Below the pieces are notes generated by a model. That model was not told where the DNA came from, did not search any database, and worked only from the letters and a program-made list of their open reading frames with translations. From assembly GCA_947387575.1 (NCBI GenBank), contig CANDOC010000007.1:124001-188000 (forward strand): a DNA stretch of 64,000 bases, in the 5' to 3' direction. The DNA comes from Spongorhabdus nitratireducens. GTDB taxonomy: Bacteria > Pseudomonadota > Gammaproteobacteria > Pseudomonadales > Endozoicomonadaceae. Of this stretch, positions 20,513-30,002 are shown piece by piece (position 1 is the first letter of the stretch; each line of letters starts with the position of its first letter). Both the position numbers and the translations under genes were made by a program.

Positions 20513-22689
20513 TATTCGATCCTCAGCTTTCCTTGCTTCAGGGCTGCATGTACCTGAGCTTTCGGTCCATCTGCCACTACCCGGCCGTTATTAACTACGA
20601 TCAGACGGTCAACCAGATCCAGCATGGAAGATTTATGTGTCACCAGAATCATGGTCTTGTCTGCAAAGTGCTCCTTAAGCTGGTTCTTCATCCGCAGTTC
20701 GGTGGTGTTATCCATACTGCTGCTCGGCTCATCCAGCAGCAGAATTGGCGGATCAAGTAACAGGGCCCGAGCCAAAGCAATACTCTGACGCTGGCCTCCG
20801 GAAAGGTTTTCACCACGCTCCGCAATTTGCATATCCAGCCCCTGCGGATGGCGATTGGCAAACTCCATCACACCCGATGTTTCTGCAGCTCTCAGGATCG
20901 CAGAGTCATCCACATAGCTGGCACCCATGGAGATATTATCCTTGGCGGAACCGTAAAACAGGGTAATATCCTGCGCCACACAGCCAATATTCCGGCGCAA
21001 ATCCGAGGGGTTAATCTGTCTGAGATCAATGCCATCGACTCGAACCGCACCTTCATCCGGGTGATAGAGTCCGAGAATCAGCTTCTCAATGGTGGTCTTT
21101 CCCGAGCCGATACGGCCAATAATCGCCACCTTCTCGCCAACCCCGACCTTGAACGACACATTATCCATGGCTTTGATTTCCTGTCCCGGATAAGTGAAGT
21201 TGACACTATCGAATTCGATATGCCCGCGGAATGCCTGACGCTGAACAAAATCAGCACCATCCGGCATTTCAACCGGCATATCCATAATCTGATTCAGACC
21301 GTCCAATGCGGAAACAGCCTGCTGGTAGCGGGTAGATAACCCGGCAACCTGAGCCATCGGCGCCAGACAGCGGCCGGATAACATCACGGTTGCAATCAGT
21401 GCGCCCATACTCAGCTCGCCTTCAGTGATCAGGCTGACACCAATCAGAATCAGGGCAATAGTATTCAGCTGTTGAATCCAGGCCGAGAATGAGGTCGCAG
21501 AAGAAGTCAGCAGTTTGGTTTTCACACCCCAGGTTGCCAGATGCCCTACCATCTTCTCCCACTTGTGCTGAATATCGCTTTCAGCACGGGCAATCTTCAG
21601 CGATTGAATTCCTGTCAGAACTTCCACCAGAGTGGCATTTTTCTGGGATGATGTACGCAGCGTCTTTTCAATCGAACGGCGTAGGGGTCCCTGAATAAAG
21701 AAGCCGTAGCCTGCAATCAGTGCCATACCCGCCAGAGGTATAAACACCATCGGTCCGCCGATAATGGCAATCACCGCCAGCACAATAACCACAAAGGGCA
21801 GATCCACCACCGTTACGATGGTGGAAGATGTAATAAACTCACGAATACTTTCAAATTCCTGCAGGTTCTTGGAGAAAGAGCCTACCGATGCCGGCCGAGA
21901 GCCCATGGTAAGCCCCAGCACTCGCTCCATAATGCGCGAAGAAAGCAGGACGTCCGATTTTTTACCGGCGAGGTCAATAAAATAACTTCGCACCATCTTC
22001 AAAATAAAATCGAATGTAAATATCACAAAAGCGCCAATTGAAAGTACCCACAGGGTTTCCATGGCATTATTTGGCACTACCCGGTCATAAACATTCATGA
22101 CAAACAGCGGGCTGATAACAACAAAGATATTAATCAGGAAGGAGGCAAGAAGAACATCACGATAAATACGCCAGGATAATGAAAGCGTGCCCCAGAACCA
22201 GTGCCTTGATTTTAATTTAACTTTACTTGGCGTCCGGTCATCATACTGATGTTTTTCACGCACATATAAACAGTAACCGGTGTAAGCTTCATTCAGCTTT
22301 TCAATTTCAATATATCTTTCGCCTTCACCGGATTCAGGCTGAATAACCTTGGCAATACCTTCTTCATGATCAACCGACATCAAAATGCAGGCCTGACGTC
22401 CTTTTAATAGAAGAACTACCGGCGTTACCATGGCCGGTATCTTGGCCAGATCACGTTTCAATAACCGGGAAGAAAGCCCACCCCGTTCAGCAGCCCTGAT
22501 AAAAAGCTCAACCGTGAATTTTCCGTCCTGCAAAGGCAGACCAGCTCGCAAGGTTTCACGGGTATAGGGGTTGCCGTAAATACGGGTAAGAACAGTTAAA
22601 GCATCAAGTAACGGATCCAGCTGCAATGAATCATCAGCCGGAATATCACTATCCCAATCATTTTGGGTAGCTGAGGCGGGGGCATTCAT
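20512..22689 (-). CDS. Type I secretion ABC transporter, LapB/LssB family (peptidase-like domain + permease + ATPase)
   Basis: Exporter for the adjacent adhesin. The 725 residues run: N-terminal C39-peptidase-like domain (about 25-145) with no catalytic cysteine at the expected place, so a substrate-docking rather than processing domain; five or six membrane helices (about 175-450); then an ATPase with Walker A GRIGSGKT (525-532), signature LSGGQRQ (629-635) and Walker B ILLLDEP (649-655) followed by SSSMD, a variant typical of LapB/LssB exporters. It heads a three-gene minus-strand operon (exporter, adaptor, adhesin). The 208-base AT-rich gap upstream must hold the promoter. Confidence 0.95.
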   Translation of the reverse strand: MNAPASATQNDWDSDIPADDSLQLDPLLDALTVLTRIYGNPYTRETLRAGLPLQDGKFTVELFIRAAERGGLSSRLLKRDLAKIPAMVTPVVLLLKGRQACILMSVDHEEGIAKVIQPESGEGERYIEIEKLNEAYTGYCLYVREKHQYDDRTPSKVKLKSRHWFWGTLSLSWRIYRDVLLASFLINIFVVISPLFVMNVYDRVVPNNAMETLWVLSIGAFVIFTFDFILKMVRSYFIDLAGKKSDVLLSSRIMERVLGLTMGSRPASVGSFSKNLQEFESIREFITSSTIVTVVDLPFVVIVLAVIAIIGGPMVFIPLAGMALIAGYGFFIQGPLRRSIEKTLRTSSQKNATLVEVLTGIQSLKIARAESDIQHKWEKMVGHLATWGVKTKLLTSSATSFSAWIQQLNTIALILIGVSLITEGELSMGALIATVMLSGRCLAPMAQVAGLSTRYQQAVSALDGLNQIMDMPVEMPDGADFVQRQAFRGHIEFDSVNFTYPGQEIKAMDNVSFKVGVGEKVAIIGRIGSGKTTIEKLILGLYHPDEGAVRVDGIDLRQINPSDLRRNIGCVAQDITLFYGSAKDNISMGASYVDDSAILRAAETSGVMEFANRHPQGLDMQIAERGENLSGGQRQSIALARALLLDPPILLLDEPSSSMDNTTELRMKNQLKEHFADKTMILVTHKSSMLDLVDRLIVVNNGRVVADGPKAQVHAALKQGKLRIE

Positions 22690-22877
22690 TTAATTGAAAT
22701 TCCGTTTTCGAATTAAATTTCCGCTTGATATTTAAAATGCAATATCTAATTAAAGCGACTCCTTAATAAACGATAGCCCATTAATTTAAAACAATTTGAA
22801 TCGGGGTTATTTAATATTGATATGAAGGGTTTGAAAACATGAATTAAAAAGCAAAACTATTGATTTTTAAAGGTGAT
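22690..22877 (-). promoter_or_regulatory. AT-rich leader upstream of the adhesin secretion operon
   Basis: This stretch between phoU and the ABC exporter gene is clearly more AT-rich than its surroundings and has no open frame. It must carry the promoter and any regulatory sites for the secretion-adhesin operon. I could not assign a convincing -35/-10 pair or an activator site by eye. Confidence 0.4.
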
Positions 22878-22907
22878 AGAAGAGTAATGCACAAGCATTA
22901 CTCTTCT
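22878..22907 (-). terminator. Hairpin overlapping the phoU stop codon
   Basis: A 13-bp perfect stem with the 4-base loop TTGT (minus strand) spans the phoU TAA codon. No U-tract follows directly. It is probably the 3' end or stabilising hairpin of the pst-phoU message and separates it from the secretion operon. Confidence 0.5.
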
Positions 22908-23638
22908 TTATTGCCACGCAGGTCGAAAACCTCTTCCTGCATCCGCTTCAGGCCCAGATGACGCACATCCGTACCTTTCACCAGATAAATCACATATTCG
23001 GCGATATTGCGGGCATGATCGCCGACCCGCTCCAAAGAGCGCAGAACCCACATGATATTGAGCACTCTGGAAATAGAACGAGGATCTTCCATCATATAAG
23101 TAACAAGCTCACGCATGGCGCTCTTGTATTCGCGATCAACGCTTTTATCTTCTTTAGCCACCTGCAGTGCCAGCTCGGCATCAAACCGGGCAAAAGCATT
23201 CAAGGCATCCTGCACCATCTTGCGTACATGGCCACTGATATGGCGGACTTCAATATAACCGTGGGTACTTTCGCCCTGCTCACACAGGTTGATAGTAAAG
23301 CGGCCTATCTTGGAGGCTTCATCACCAATCCGCTCCAGGTCGGTTGCAGCCTTACTGCAGGCAATTACCAGCCGCAAGTCACTCGCCGCCGGCTGGCGGC
23401 GGGCCAGAATACGGGCACATTCGTCATCCACGGACACTTCCATCCGGTTAATTCTGGAATCCCGCTCACGCACATCCTGTGCCAGTTCACTGTCCGCCTC
23501 AATCAGCGCATGAATCGCATCAGCAACCTGCTTCTCTACTTCACCGCCCATTCCCAGAAGCTGACTGCGCAACTCTTCCAGATCATTATTGAACTGCTGG
23601 GAGATATGATGCGATATATGATCGCTCTTGATATCCAT
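22898..23638 (-). CDS. phoU: Phosphate-signalling regulator PhoU
   Basis: Negative modulator of PhoR/PhoB signalling and Pst transport, cytoplasmic, all-helical. The 246-residue product MDIKSDHISHHISQQFNNDL shows the two three-helix PhoU repeats with the metal-binding type patterns ERIGDEASKIGRF and ERVGDHARNIAEY. I chose the ATG at 23638 because AGGAG sits 4 bases before it and it is 10 bases after the pstB stop; the frame is open 25 codons further upstream, but that would overlap pstB. It is the last gene of the pst operon. No phoB or phoR is in the window. Confidence 0.96.
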   Translation of the reverse strand: MDIKSDHISHHISQQFNNDLEELRSQLLGMGGEVEKQVADAIHALIEADSELAQDVRERDSRINRMEVSVDDECARILARRQPAASDLRLVIACSKAATDLERIGDEASKIGRFTINLCEQGESTHGYIEVRHISGHVRKMVQDALNAFARFDAELALQVAKEDKSVDREYKSAMRELVTYMMEDPRSISRVLNIMWVLRSLERVGDHARNIAEYVIYLVKGTDVRHLGLKRMQEEVFDLRGNKEE

Positions 23639-23648
23639 GGAACTCCTG

Positions 23649-24557
23649 TTAGCCATAACGGCCAGTAATATAGTCTTCAGTCTGCTTCTGACGGGGGTTG
23701 GTAAACAGCCCATCGGTATCGCCGAATTCGATCAGCTTTCCCATATACATAAACGCGGTGTAATCAGATACACGCGCCGCCTGCTGCATATTATGGGTAA
23801 CAATAACGATGGTGTAGCGTTCTTTCAGCTCGTTAATCAGCTCTTCAATTTTCAGGGTTGAAATCGGGTCAAGAGCAGAGGCAGGTTCATCCAGCAGCAG
23901 TACTTCAGGCTGCACGGCAATGGTACGGGCAATAACCAGACGCTGCTGCTGACCACCGGACATACCCAGTGCGCTCTCATGCAGGCGGTCTTTCACCTCA
24001 TCCCACAGCGCTGCACCTTTCAGCGCCCACTCAACCACTTCATCAATCACCCGCTTCTTGCGGATGCCCTGAATACGCAGGCCATAGGCTACGTTTTCAT
24101 AAATACTTTTCGGAAACGGATTCGGCTTCTGGAATACCATCCCTACCCGGCGACGCAGATCCGCGACATCAACAGAGCGGTCATAGATATTCTGGTCATC
24201 CAGCATGACTTCACCGCCCACCCGGCAACTGTCCACCAGATCGTTCATCCGGTTCAGACTGCGCAGCAGGGTAGACTTGCCACAACCGGAAGGCCCGATA
24301 AAGGCAGTTACTCGCTTCTTGGGAATCTTGAGTGAAATATCATGCAGTGCCTGTTTTTCATCGTAATGCAGGTTCAGCCCGCGAATATCAAAACAGGTTT
24401 CTTCATCTTCGATTTCCAGCTTGCGCCGGCCACGTCCAAGGTTATCCATGCTGACCCCATGACTTCTGACTTCCCGGATCGACACCTGCGGATTATCTGT
24501 GCGCGTTTTATCCTTTTGTTCGAAAGCCACCGCAACGTTCTCGTTCATTTCCGCCAC
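23649..24557 (-). CDS. pstB: Phosphate ABC transporter ATP-binding protein PstB
   Basis: ATPase subunit of the high-affinity phosphate importer. Walker A GPSGCGKS is at about 88-95, the signature reads MSGGQQQR, and Walker B is [13 protein letters not shown], with the switch histidine in VTHNMQQA. The ATPase core is preceded by a polar extension of about 50 residues not found in E. coli PstB but common in marine relatives. The start is uncertain: GTG at 24557 or ATG at 24548; the latter has GGTGG 4 bases upstream. The gene is 33 bases downstream of pstA. Confidence 0.96.
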   Translation of the reverse strand: MAEMNENVAVAFEQKDKTRTDNPQVSIREVRSHGVSMDNLGRGRRKLEIEDEETCFDIRGLNLHYDEKQALHDISLKIPKKRVTAFIGPSGCGKSTLLRSLNRMNDLVDSCRVGGEVMLDDQNIYDRSVDVADLRRRVGMVFQKPNPFPKSIYENVAYGLRIQGIRKKRVIDEVVEWALKGAALWDEVKDRLHESALGMSGGQQQRLVIARTIAVQPEVLLLDEPASALDPISTLKIEELINELKERYTIVIVTHNMQQAARVSDYTAFMYMGKLIEFGDTDGLFTNPRQKQTEDYITGRYG

Positions 24558-24590
24558 CTTATTGTTACCTTATGCTGTTTATGTCGCCAG

Positions 24591-26258
24591 TTAAACTTCA
24601 AGCGACTTATATTTCTCACGCAAATGGTTACGGATCGCGACGGCTGAAAGGTTCAGCACCGCAATAACAATAACCAGTAGCAATGCAGTCGCGTAAACCA
24701 GCGGGCGCGCTGCTTCAACATTGGGGCTCTGGAAGCCAACGTCAAAAATATGGAAGCCCAGGTGCATAAACTTCTGGTCCAGATGCAGATAGGGGTAGTT
24801 GCCATCCAGCGGCAGGTTCGGTGCCAGTTTCACCACACCGACCAGCATCAGCGGCGCTACTTCACCGGCAGCTCGGGCTACCGCCAGAATCAAACCAGTC
24901 ATCATCGCCGGGCTGGCCATGGGCAGTACGACCCGCCACAGGGTTTCAGCCTTGGTTGCACCCAGCGCCAGACTGCCTTCACGTACAGATGAAGGAATCC
25001 GCGACAGACCTTCTTCGGTCGCCACAATAACCACTGGCAAAGTCAGCAGTGCGAGGGTGATTGCCGCCCACATCAGTCCTGGCGTGCCAAAAGTCGGAGC
25101 AGGCAAAGCCTCCGGGAAGAACAGCTGATCGATCTGTCCACCCAGGAAGTACACAAAGAAGCCCAGACCAAACACGCCATAAACGATGGAAGGCACACCT
25201 GCCAGGTTATTCACGGCAATACGAATCAGTCGTGTCACCGGTCCCTGCGAGGCATATTCACGCAGGTAAACTGCCGCAACCACACCAAACGGAGTCACCA
25301 ACACCGACATCAGGATCACCATCATTACGGTGCCGAAAATAGCCGGGAAGATACCGCCTTCGGTGTTAGCTTCACGGGGGTCATCACTGACAAATTCCCA
25401 GACCTTGTCGAAGTAAAACCCGATCTTCTGTGTCGTTGTCATCGCATTGGGCTGGTAGGCCCGAACAACTTTACCCAGTGACAGCTCGACTTCCTGGTTA
25501 TCCACAGTCCGGACTACGACACTGTCACGGTTGAAGGCTTGATAGAGTTCACCCAGCTCTTTCTCCAGTACCGCATACTCCTGATGCAACACTTTTCGGT
25601 CAGCTTCGATTTCGGCCAGCTTCAGCGGTGTCAGTTTGTTTTCCAGTTCCAGTTTGCGCTGTTCAAGACGCAGCCGCTCCAGTCTGGAGTTAACCGAGCC
25701 AATGGCCTGACGCTCGATATGGTAGATATCTTCATGGATTGAAAGCGCACGGTTGATACGCTGCTGGAAAACATCCCAGCCCGCATTGCCAAAGGCGATA
25801 TTTTGGCCATCTTCTTTTACTTCAACCAGATAGCCGTAGAAATCACCCCACTCACGGCGTTCGATCGCCACAACATCTGCCGGGTAGCTGATATCAGCCA
25901 GCCAGGCATCGATTACCCAGCTAAAGTCACTGCCGGATACATCCCGGTTACCCACTTTCAGCAATTCACGCTGAACCGTTTCCCGGTCCGAATCAATCGG
26001 CAGCCCGGCACTAACCAGCTGTGCCACCGGCACATCTTCAACCTGCGTTACCTGCCCCATTATCGGGCGGGCAACCTGACCCGGCACCTGATATTCCGCC
26101 ACCAGAATATTGCCCGGCCAGAAATGGCCCAGACCGCGGGCAGCAATCAGCCCAATCAGTCCGATAACCATCACCAGACTGATTGCCACTGCACCGGCAT
26201 TCATCCAGACCCATGGAGAGCCACTTTTTACCCAGCTGTTAAGTGTTATCTTTTTCAT
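24591..26258 (-). CDS. pstA: Phosphate ABC transporter permease PstA (large form)
   Basis: Inner-membrane permease of the Pst importer. It has 555 residues compared with about 300 in E. coli. The first membrane helix is at about 22-42 and is followed by a periplasmic insert of about 240 residues with a coiled coil rich in Leu/Glu/Lys (about 200-255), matching the DUF3333-type N-terminal extension. The permease core (about 295-550) carries the EAA-like loop EGSLALGATKAETLWRVVLP. ATG at 26258 has GAAGGTGA upstream. It lies 17 bases after pstC. Confidence 0.95.
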   Translation of the reverse strand: MKKITLNSWVKSGSPWVWMNAGAVAISLVMVIGLIGLIAARGLGHFWPGNILVAEYQVPGQVARPIMGQVTQVEDVPVAQLVSAGLPIDSDRETVQRELLKVGNRDVSGSDFSWVIDAWLADISYPADVVAIERREWGDFYGYLVEVKEDGQNIAFGNAGWDVFQQRINRALSIHEDIYHIERQAIGSVNSRLERLRLEQRKLELENKLTPLKLAEIEADRKVLHQEYAVLEKELGELYQAFNRDSVVVRTVDNQEVELSLGKVVRAYQPNAMTTTQKIGFYFDKVWEFVSDDPREANTEGGIFPAIFGTVMMVILMSVLVTPFGVVAAVYLREYASQGPVTRLIRIAVNNLAGVPSIVYGVFGLGFFVYFLGGQIDQLFFPEALPAPTFGTPGLMWAAITLALLTLPVVIVATEEGLSRIPSSVREGSLALGATKAETLWRVVLPMASPAMMTGLILAVARAAGEVAPLMLVGVVKLAPNLPLDGNYPYLHLDQKFMHLGFHIFDVGFQSPNVEAARPLVYATALLLVIVIAVLNLSAVAIRNHLREKYKSLEV

Positions 26259-26275
26259 TATTTATTCACCTTCAC

Positions 26276-28546
26276 TTACAGCGTGCTGTACTTACGACGC
26301 AGTCGATGACGCACCATCTCGGCGATGGTGTTGACCACGAAAGTGAACATAAACAGCACCAGCGCCGCCAGGAACAGAATCCTGTAATGGGTGCTGCCAA
26401 CTTCAGACTCCGGCATTTCCACAGCAATGTTTGCAGCCAGTGTCCGCATACCTTCGAAGATATTGGCATCCATAATCGGGGTATTACCGGTCGCCATCAG
26501 TACGATCATGGTTTCGCCTACCGCCCGGCCCATACCGATCATCACTGCCGAGAAAATACCCGGGCTGGCGGTCAGTAGTACCACCTTGGTCAGGGTCTGC
26601 CAGGGTGTTGCACCCAGCGCCAGCGAGCCATAACTCAGATGTTTGGGGACACTGAAGACAGCGTCTTCGGTAATAGAGAAGATGGTGGGGATAACCGCAA
26701 AGCCCATCGCCAGACCAACAACCAGAGCATTACGCTGGTCATAGGGAATACCCAGATCGGTTGTTACCCAGGTTCGCATATCGCCACCAAAGAAGGCATG
26801 CTCCATCCACAGACCAGCTTCGATGGAGAACCAGCCGGCCAACAGCACAACAGGAACCAGTAGCATCGGTTGCCAGCCATCCGGAACCCGGTGACGAATA
26901 TTTTCCGGCAAACGATCCCAGCTGAATGCAAACAACAGCATCGATACCGGAATACAGATCAGTAATCCGAAGATACCAGCCAGATTGGCTTCGATATATG
27001 GCGCCAGCCATAGCCCGGCAAGGAAGCCAAGAATTACGGTAGGCAGTGCTTCCATCAATTCGATAACCGGCTTTACCTTGCGACGCATTGCCGGTGCCAT
27101 AAAGTAGGCGGTGTAAATCGCGCCACAAATCGCCAGTGGTGTAGCCAGCAGCATGGCGTAGAAAGCTGCCTTCAGGGTACCGAATGCCAGTGGCATCAGG
27201 CTGAATTTGGGTTCGAAATCATTGTTGGACGCAGAGGACTGCCAGATATATTCCGGCTCATCGTAGGATTCGTACCAGACCTTGTCCCAAAGCGCTGACC
27301 AGGAAACTTCCGGATGTTCGTTATCCACTTTCCAGAAGCTCTGCCCGCTTTCAGTATTGACCAGCAAGGCATTGGCACGGGGAGAAATACCCAGCGCGAT
27401 AACCTGACTGCCAAGATTTTCTTTCAGCAGGGTGCGACTGGATGTGGTGCTGAAGATACCCACCACCCCGGTATTGTCAGCAGCAAGGAAGCCTTTCCGC
27501 CGATGCTCAGGCTCAATAACGGTAACCGGCGCAGAACCCAGAGAGAAGCTGCGGGCGCGTTGCAGCATCTGATCACCCTGCTCGTTACGGGCATGGAACC
27601 ACTGGGAGATCTCACCGGAAGAATCACCAACCAATACGGAGATCCCACCAAGTAGGAAGGACATGCTGGTAATTTCTGCCTTGTTTCTGGTCACTGTCAC
27701 CACTTGTGAAATTTTCGGTGAACCAGAAAGTGGCACGTCAAGCACGGTTAGCTGATCAGTTCCGGTCTGCACATAAAGCCAGCTCAGATCCGGCGACAGC
27801 AACATTTTACCGAGTACACCCTCAAGGCGAGGCACATTAACCGGCTCCGGCTCCAGCGTTACTTCTTCAGTCAGGAAGTCCACTTCCTTAACAAGGCGGG
27901 TCATAACCAGTTCGCCCTGACTCAGCCCTGCGATCAGCAATTGTTCTTCACTGTCCTGCAGCACCAGGCCATCAACAGCAGCCGGTGCCAGTGCAATCGG
28001 ATCGGAGCCAAATGGCCATTCAACGGCCGGAGTGATGACCCGTTTATCATTCGGCCAGCTGGTACGGTAAATATGTTTGAGTACCAGCACCTCACCATTA
28101 CTCAGACCTGCCGCGACCAACTCGCCGGCTGCTCCGGCTGAAGTGAAAGAGGTAATGGTTGTACCGGCAGGCAGGGGAAGACTTTCAGCAAGCAGCGTAT
28201 CGCCACTGCGGGTATCAAAAAAACGTAACCCGCCATTGCTGTCGATATTCAGGCCAATCTCGGCCTGCTCTTCCATGGTGGTATAAAGAATTTTGCCGGA
28301 AGAAGCGTTTGTAGTGGCAACCGGGTAAGTTGTAACCCGCTCAACCTCCGCCGAGCGCATCAGCGGAACCACTTCATACAGCAAATAAAGAAAGATAAGA
28401 AGGATCGCGACAATGACACCGATGCCGCCAAACGCCACACTCCAGCGAGCAAGCCAGTCCTTGCTCTTGCGAATGCTCCGGTGACGCCGCAAAGCGGGTG
28501 TGTCCATGTCAACTCTGGGGGAGGCACTGAGTGCTTCTTGATTCAT
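26276..28546 (-). CDS. pstC: Phosphate ABC transporter permease PstC (large form with beta-propeller-like periplasmic domain)
   Basis: Second permease of the Pst importer, 756 residues against about 320 in E. coli. One membrane helix (about 35-60) is followed by about 390 periplasmic residues with repeated GxxxLVxGxSxGEVxxW-like strands, suggesting a WD40/propeller-like fold. The permease domain follows (about 455-750) with the loop YGSLALGATPWQTLTKVVLL. Large PstC proteins are known in Pseudomonas-like bacteria; the propeller's ligand is not known to me. The ribosome site is weak (GAGCTGG well upstream of ATG 28546). Confidence 0.93.
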   Translation of the reverse strand: MNQEALSASPRVDMDTPALRRHRSIRKSKDWLARWSVAFGGIGVIVAILLIFLYLLYEVVPLMRSAEVERVTTYPVATTNASSGKILYTTMEEQAEIGLNIDSNGGLRFFDTRSGDTLLAESLPLPAGTTITSFTSAGAAGELVAAGLSNGEVLVLKHIYRTSWPNDKRVITPAVEWPFGSDPIALAPAAVDGLVLQDSEEQLLIAGLSQGELVMTRLVKEVDFLTEEVTLEPEPVNVPRLEGVLGKMLLSPDLSWLYVQTGTDQLTVLDVPLSGSPKISQVVTVTRNKAEITSMSFLLGGISVLVGDSSGEISQWFHARNEQGDQMLQRARSFSLGSAPVTVIEPEHRRKGFLAADNTGVVGIFSTTSSRTLLKENLGSQVIALGISPRANALLVNTESGQSFWKVDNEHPEVSWSALWDKVWYESYDEPEYIWQSSASNNDFEPKFSLMPLAFGTLKAAFYAMLLATPLAICGAIYTAYFMAPAMRRKVKPVIELMEALPTVILGFLAGLWLAPYIEANLAGIFGLLICIPVSMLLFAFSWDRLPENIRHRVPDGWQPMLLVPVVLLAGWFSIEAGLWMEHAFFGGDMRTWVTTDLGIPYDQRNALVVGLAMGFAVIPTIFSITEDAVFSVPKHLSYGSLALGATPWQTLTKVVLLTASPGIFSAVMIGMGRAVGETMIVLMATGNTPIMDANIFEGMRTLAANIAVEMPESEVGSTHYRILFLAALVLFMFTFVVNTIAEMVRHRLRRKYSTL

Positions 28547-28619
28547 TGGTATGCGCCAGCTCTGTTTCCCGATGCTACCTTAGCGGTGGCGTGTGACATT
28601 AATATGACAGGCCTGAAAT

Positions 28620-28649
28620 AAAAAGACCGCGCTACTGCACGGTCTTTTT
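28620..28649. terminator. Bidirectional terminator between pstS and pstC
   Basis: AAAAAGACCG and CGGTCTTTTT form a 10-bp stem with a 10-base loop and a T-tract on both strands. It sits in the 142-base pstS-pstC gap. On the minus strand it should end most transcripts after pstS, giving more binding protein than permease, as is usual for binding-protein operons. Confidence 0.8.
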
Positions 28650-28688
28650 AATCATTACCGGACTATCCATTTCCGGTTTTTTTTCAAC

Positions 28689-29654
28689 TTAAAGTCCCAG
28701 TTCCTTGCGGTACTTTTCAGCCACTTTTGCCGGCAGCGGAATGTAGCCATCCTTGACCACAACTTCCTGACCCGCCTTGGACAGAACCATCTTCACAAAC
28801 TCACGCTCCAGCGGCTGCAGTGGCTTGTTCGGCTGCTTGTTCACATATACGTACAGGAAGCGGGACAGCGGATAGCTGCCGTCTACAGCGTTGTCCGGAG
28901 TCGCATCAACAAATGGCTGACCAGGCTTCTTGGCCAGCGGTACAGTACGTACGCTGGAAGTCTTGTAACCAATACCGGAGTAGCCAATACCGTTGATAGA
29001 TGCAGATACAGACTGAACCACAGAAGCAGAACCCGGCTGCTCATTTACGTTGTTACGGAAGTCGCCCTTACACAGCGCTTTCTTTTTGAAGTAACCGTAG
29101 GTACCGGATACCGAGTTACGCCCGTACAGCTGGATATCACGGTTCTGCCATGACCCATCGAGGCCGGCATTGCCCCAGGTTTTAATATCCTGACGCTCAC
29201 CACACTTGCGGGTAGTAGAGAAGATGGCATCAACCTCAGCCATGGTCAGGCCTTTAATCGGGTTGTCCTTGTTAACAAATACGGCCAGCGCATCGATAGC
29301 AACCGGGATTGCGGTTGGACGGTAGCCGTAGCGCTTTTCAAACGCTTCCAGTTCCTTGTCTTTCATCTTGCGGCTCATGGGGCCGAGGTTTGAAGTCCCT
29401 TCAACCAGAGCAGGCGGTGCAGTAGAAGAACCGGCAGCCTGAATCTGGACATTGACGTTGGGGTAGAAGCGCTTGAAGTCTTCAGCCCACAGGGTCATCA
29501 GGTTAGCCAGAGTGTCAGAACCCACACTGGAGAGGTTACCGGAAACGCCACTGGCCTTGGAGTAAGTTGGCAGGTCGGCGTCAACACTGGCAGCCTGGGT
29601 GGTTGCTGCAGCCGCTGTCAGTGCCAGCGCGCCCATCAGTTTTTTCAGTTTCAT
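28689..29654 (-). CDS. pstS: Phosphate-binding periplasmic protein PstS
   Basis: Periplasmic phosphate receptor of the Pst system. The 321-residue protein has a signal peptide [21 protein letters not shown] with cleavage near AA-SVDADL. Phosphate-binding patterns of the family are [35 protein letters not shown] and [16 protein letters not shown] 29654 is preceded by a purine-rich site. First gene of the pst operon, transcribed from a Pho-box promoter. Confidence 0.95.
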   Translation of the reverse strand: MKLKKLMGALALTAAAATTQAASVDADLPTYSKASGVSGNLSSVGSDTLANLMTLWAEDFKRFYPNVNVQIQAAGSSTAPPALVEGTSNLGPMSRKMKDKELEAFEKRYGYRPTAIPVAIDALAVFVNKDNPIKGLTMAEVDAIFSTTRKCGERQDIKTWGNAGLDGSWQNRDIQLYGRNSVSGTYGYFKKKALCKGDFRNNVNEQPGSASVVQSVSASINGIGYSGIGYKTSSVRTVPLAKKPGQPFVDATPDNAVDGSYPLSRFLYVYVNKQPNKPLQPLEREFVKMVLSKAGQEVVVKDGYIPLPAKVAEKYRKELGL

Positions 29655-30002
29655 TATTAGTGATCTCCCTAACGAAGCTCGTTTATTCCTGTTTCAAACG
29701 CTATGAGCGGTTATCAGCGAACGTGCCTTTTATCTGATTCCGATAAAACGTTCTCTTTGATGTTGGTCATCGTAGGGGGCGAATATGACAGTTTCATGAA
29801 TAGTTGATACTAAACAAAAGAAGTTTAATTGCAGTAAAATGCAGCGAACCAAAGGGTTATTCGATAATAAAAATCACGAAAATGTAAAAAGACTGATTAT
29901 TAAATACATTTCAAAAACAACTCGAATATCTCTCTGGTAATAAAAACAAGCTTGTTTTCGCAGCATTTTTTAATGCGGCAAAACGCGGGGGGAAGTAAAT
30001 CA
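29655..30002. promoter_or_regulatory. Divergent intergenic region pstS / WS-DGAT 1
   Basis: 348 bases without a gene. The left half holds the Pho-box promoter of pstS. The right half (about 29810-29990) is AT-rich and must hold the promoter of the plus-strand WS/DGAT gene; no clear -35/-10 pair was recognised there. A string of six G's precedes the WS/DGAT start and serves as its ribosome site. Confidence 0.5.
29769..29802 (-). promoter_or_regulatory. Pho box and -10 of the pstS promoter
   Basis: On the minus strand two direct-repeat half sites, TATTCAT and CTGTCAT, are separated by GAAA (29785-29802). The second is a perfect PhoB half site and the spacing of 7+4+7 is right. Ten bases further on is TACGAT (29769-29774), a fair -10. 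In PhoB promoters the box replaces the -35, and this geometry fits. It faces pstS, not the divergent WS/DGAT gene. Confidence 0.65.

Noticed and set aside
22958-23668. Plus-strand open frame of 236 codons opposite phoU
   Set aside because: Shadow of phoU, no recognisable domain.
28657-28685. Second small hairpin with T-run just right of the pstS-pstC terminator
   Set aside because: ACCGG/CCGGT stem of only 4-5 bp, pointing at no gene that ends there on the plus strand; probably chance.
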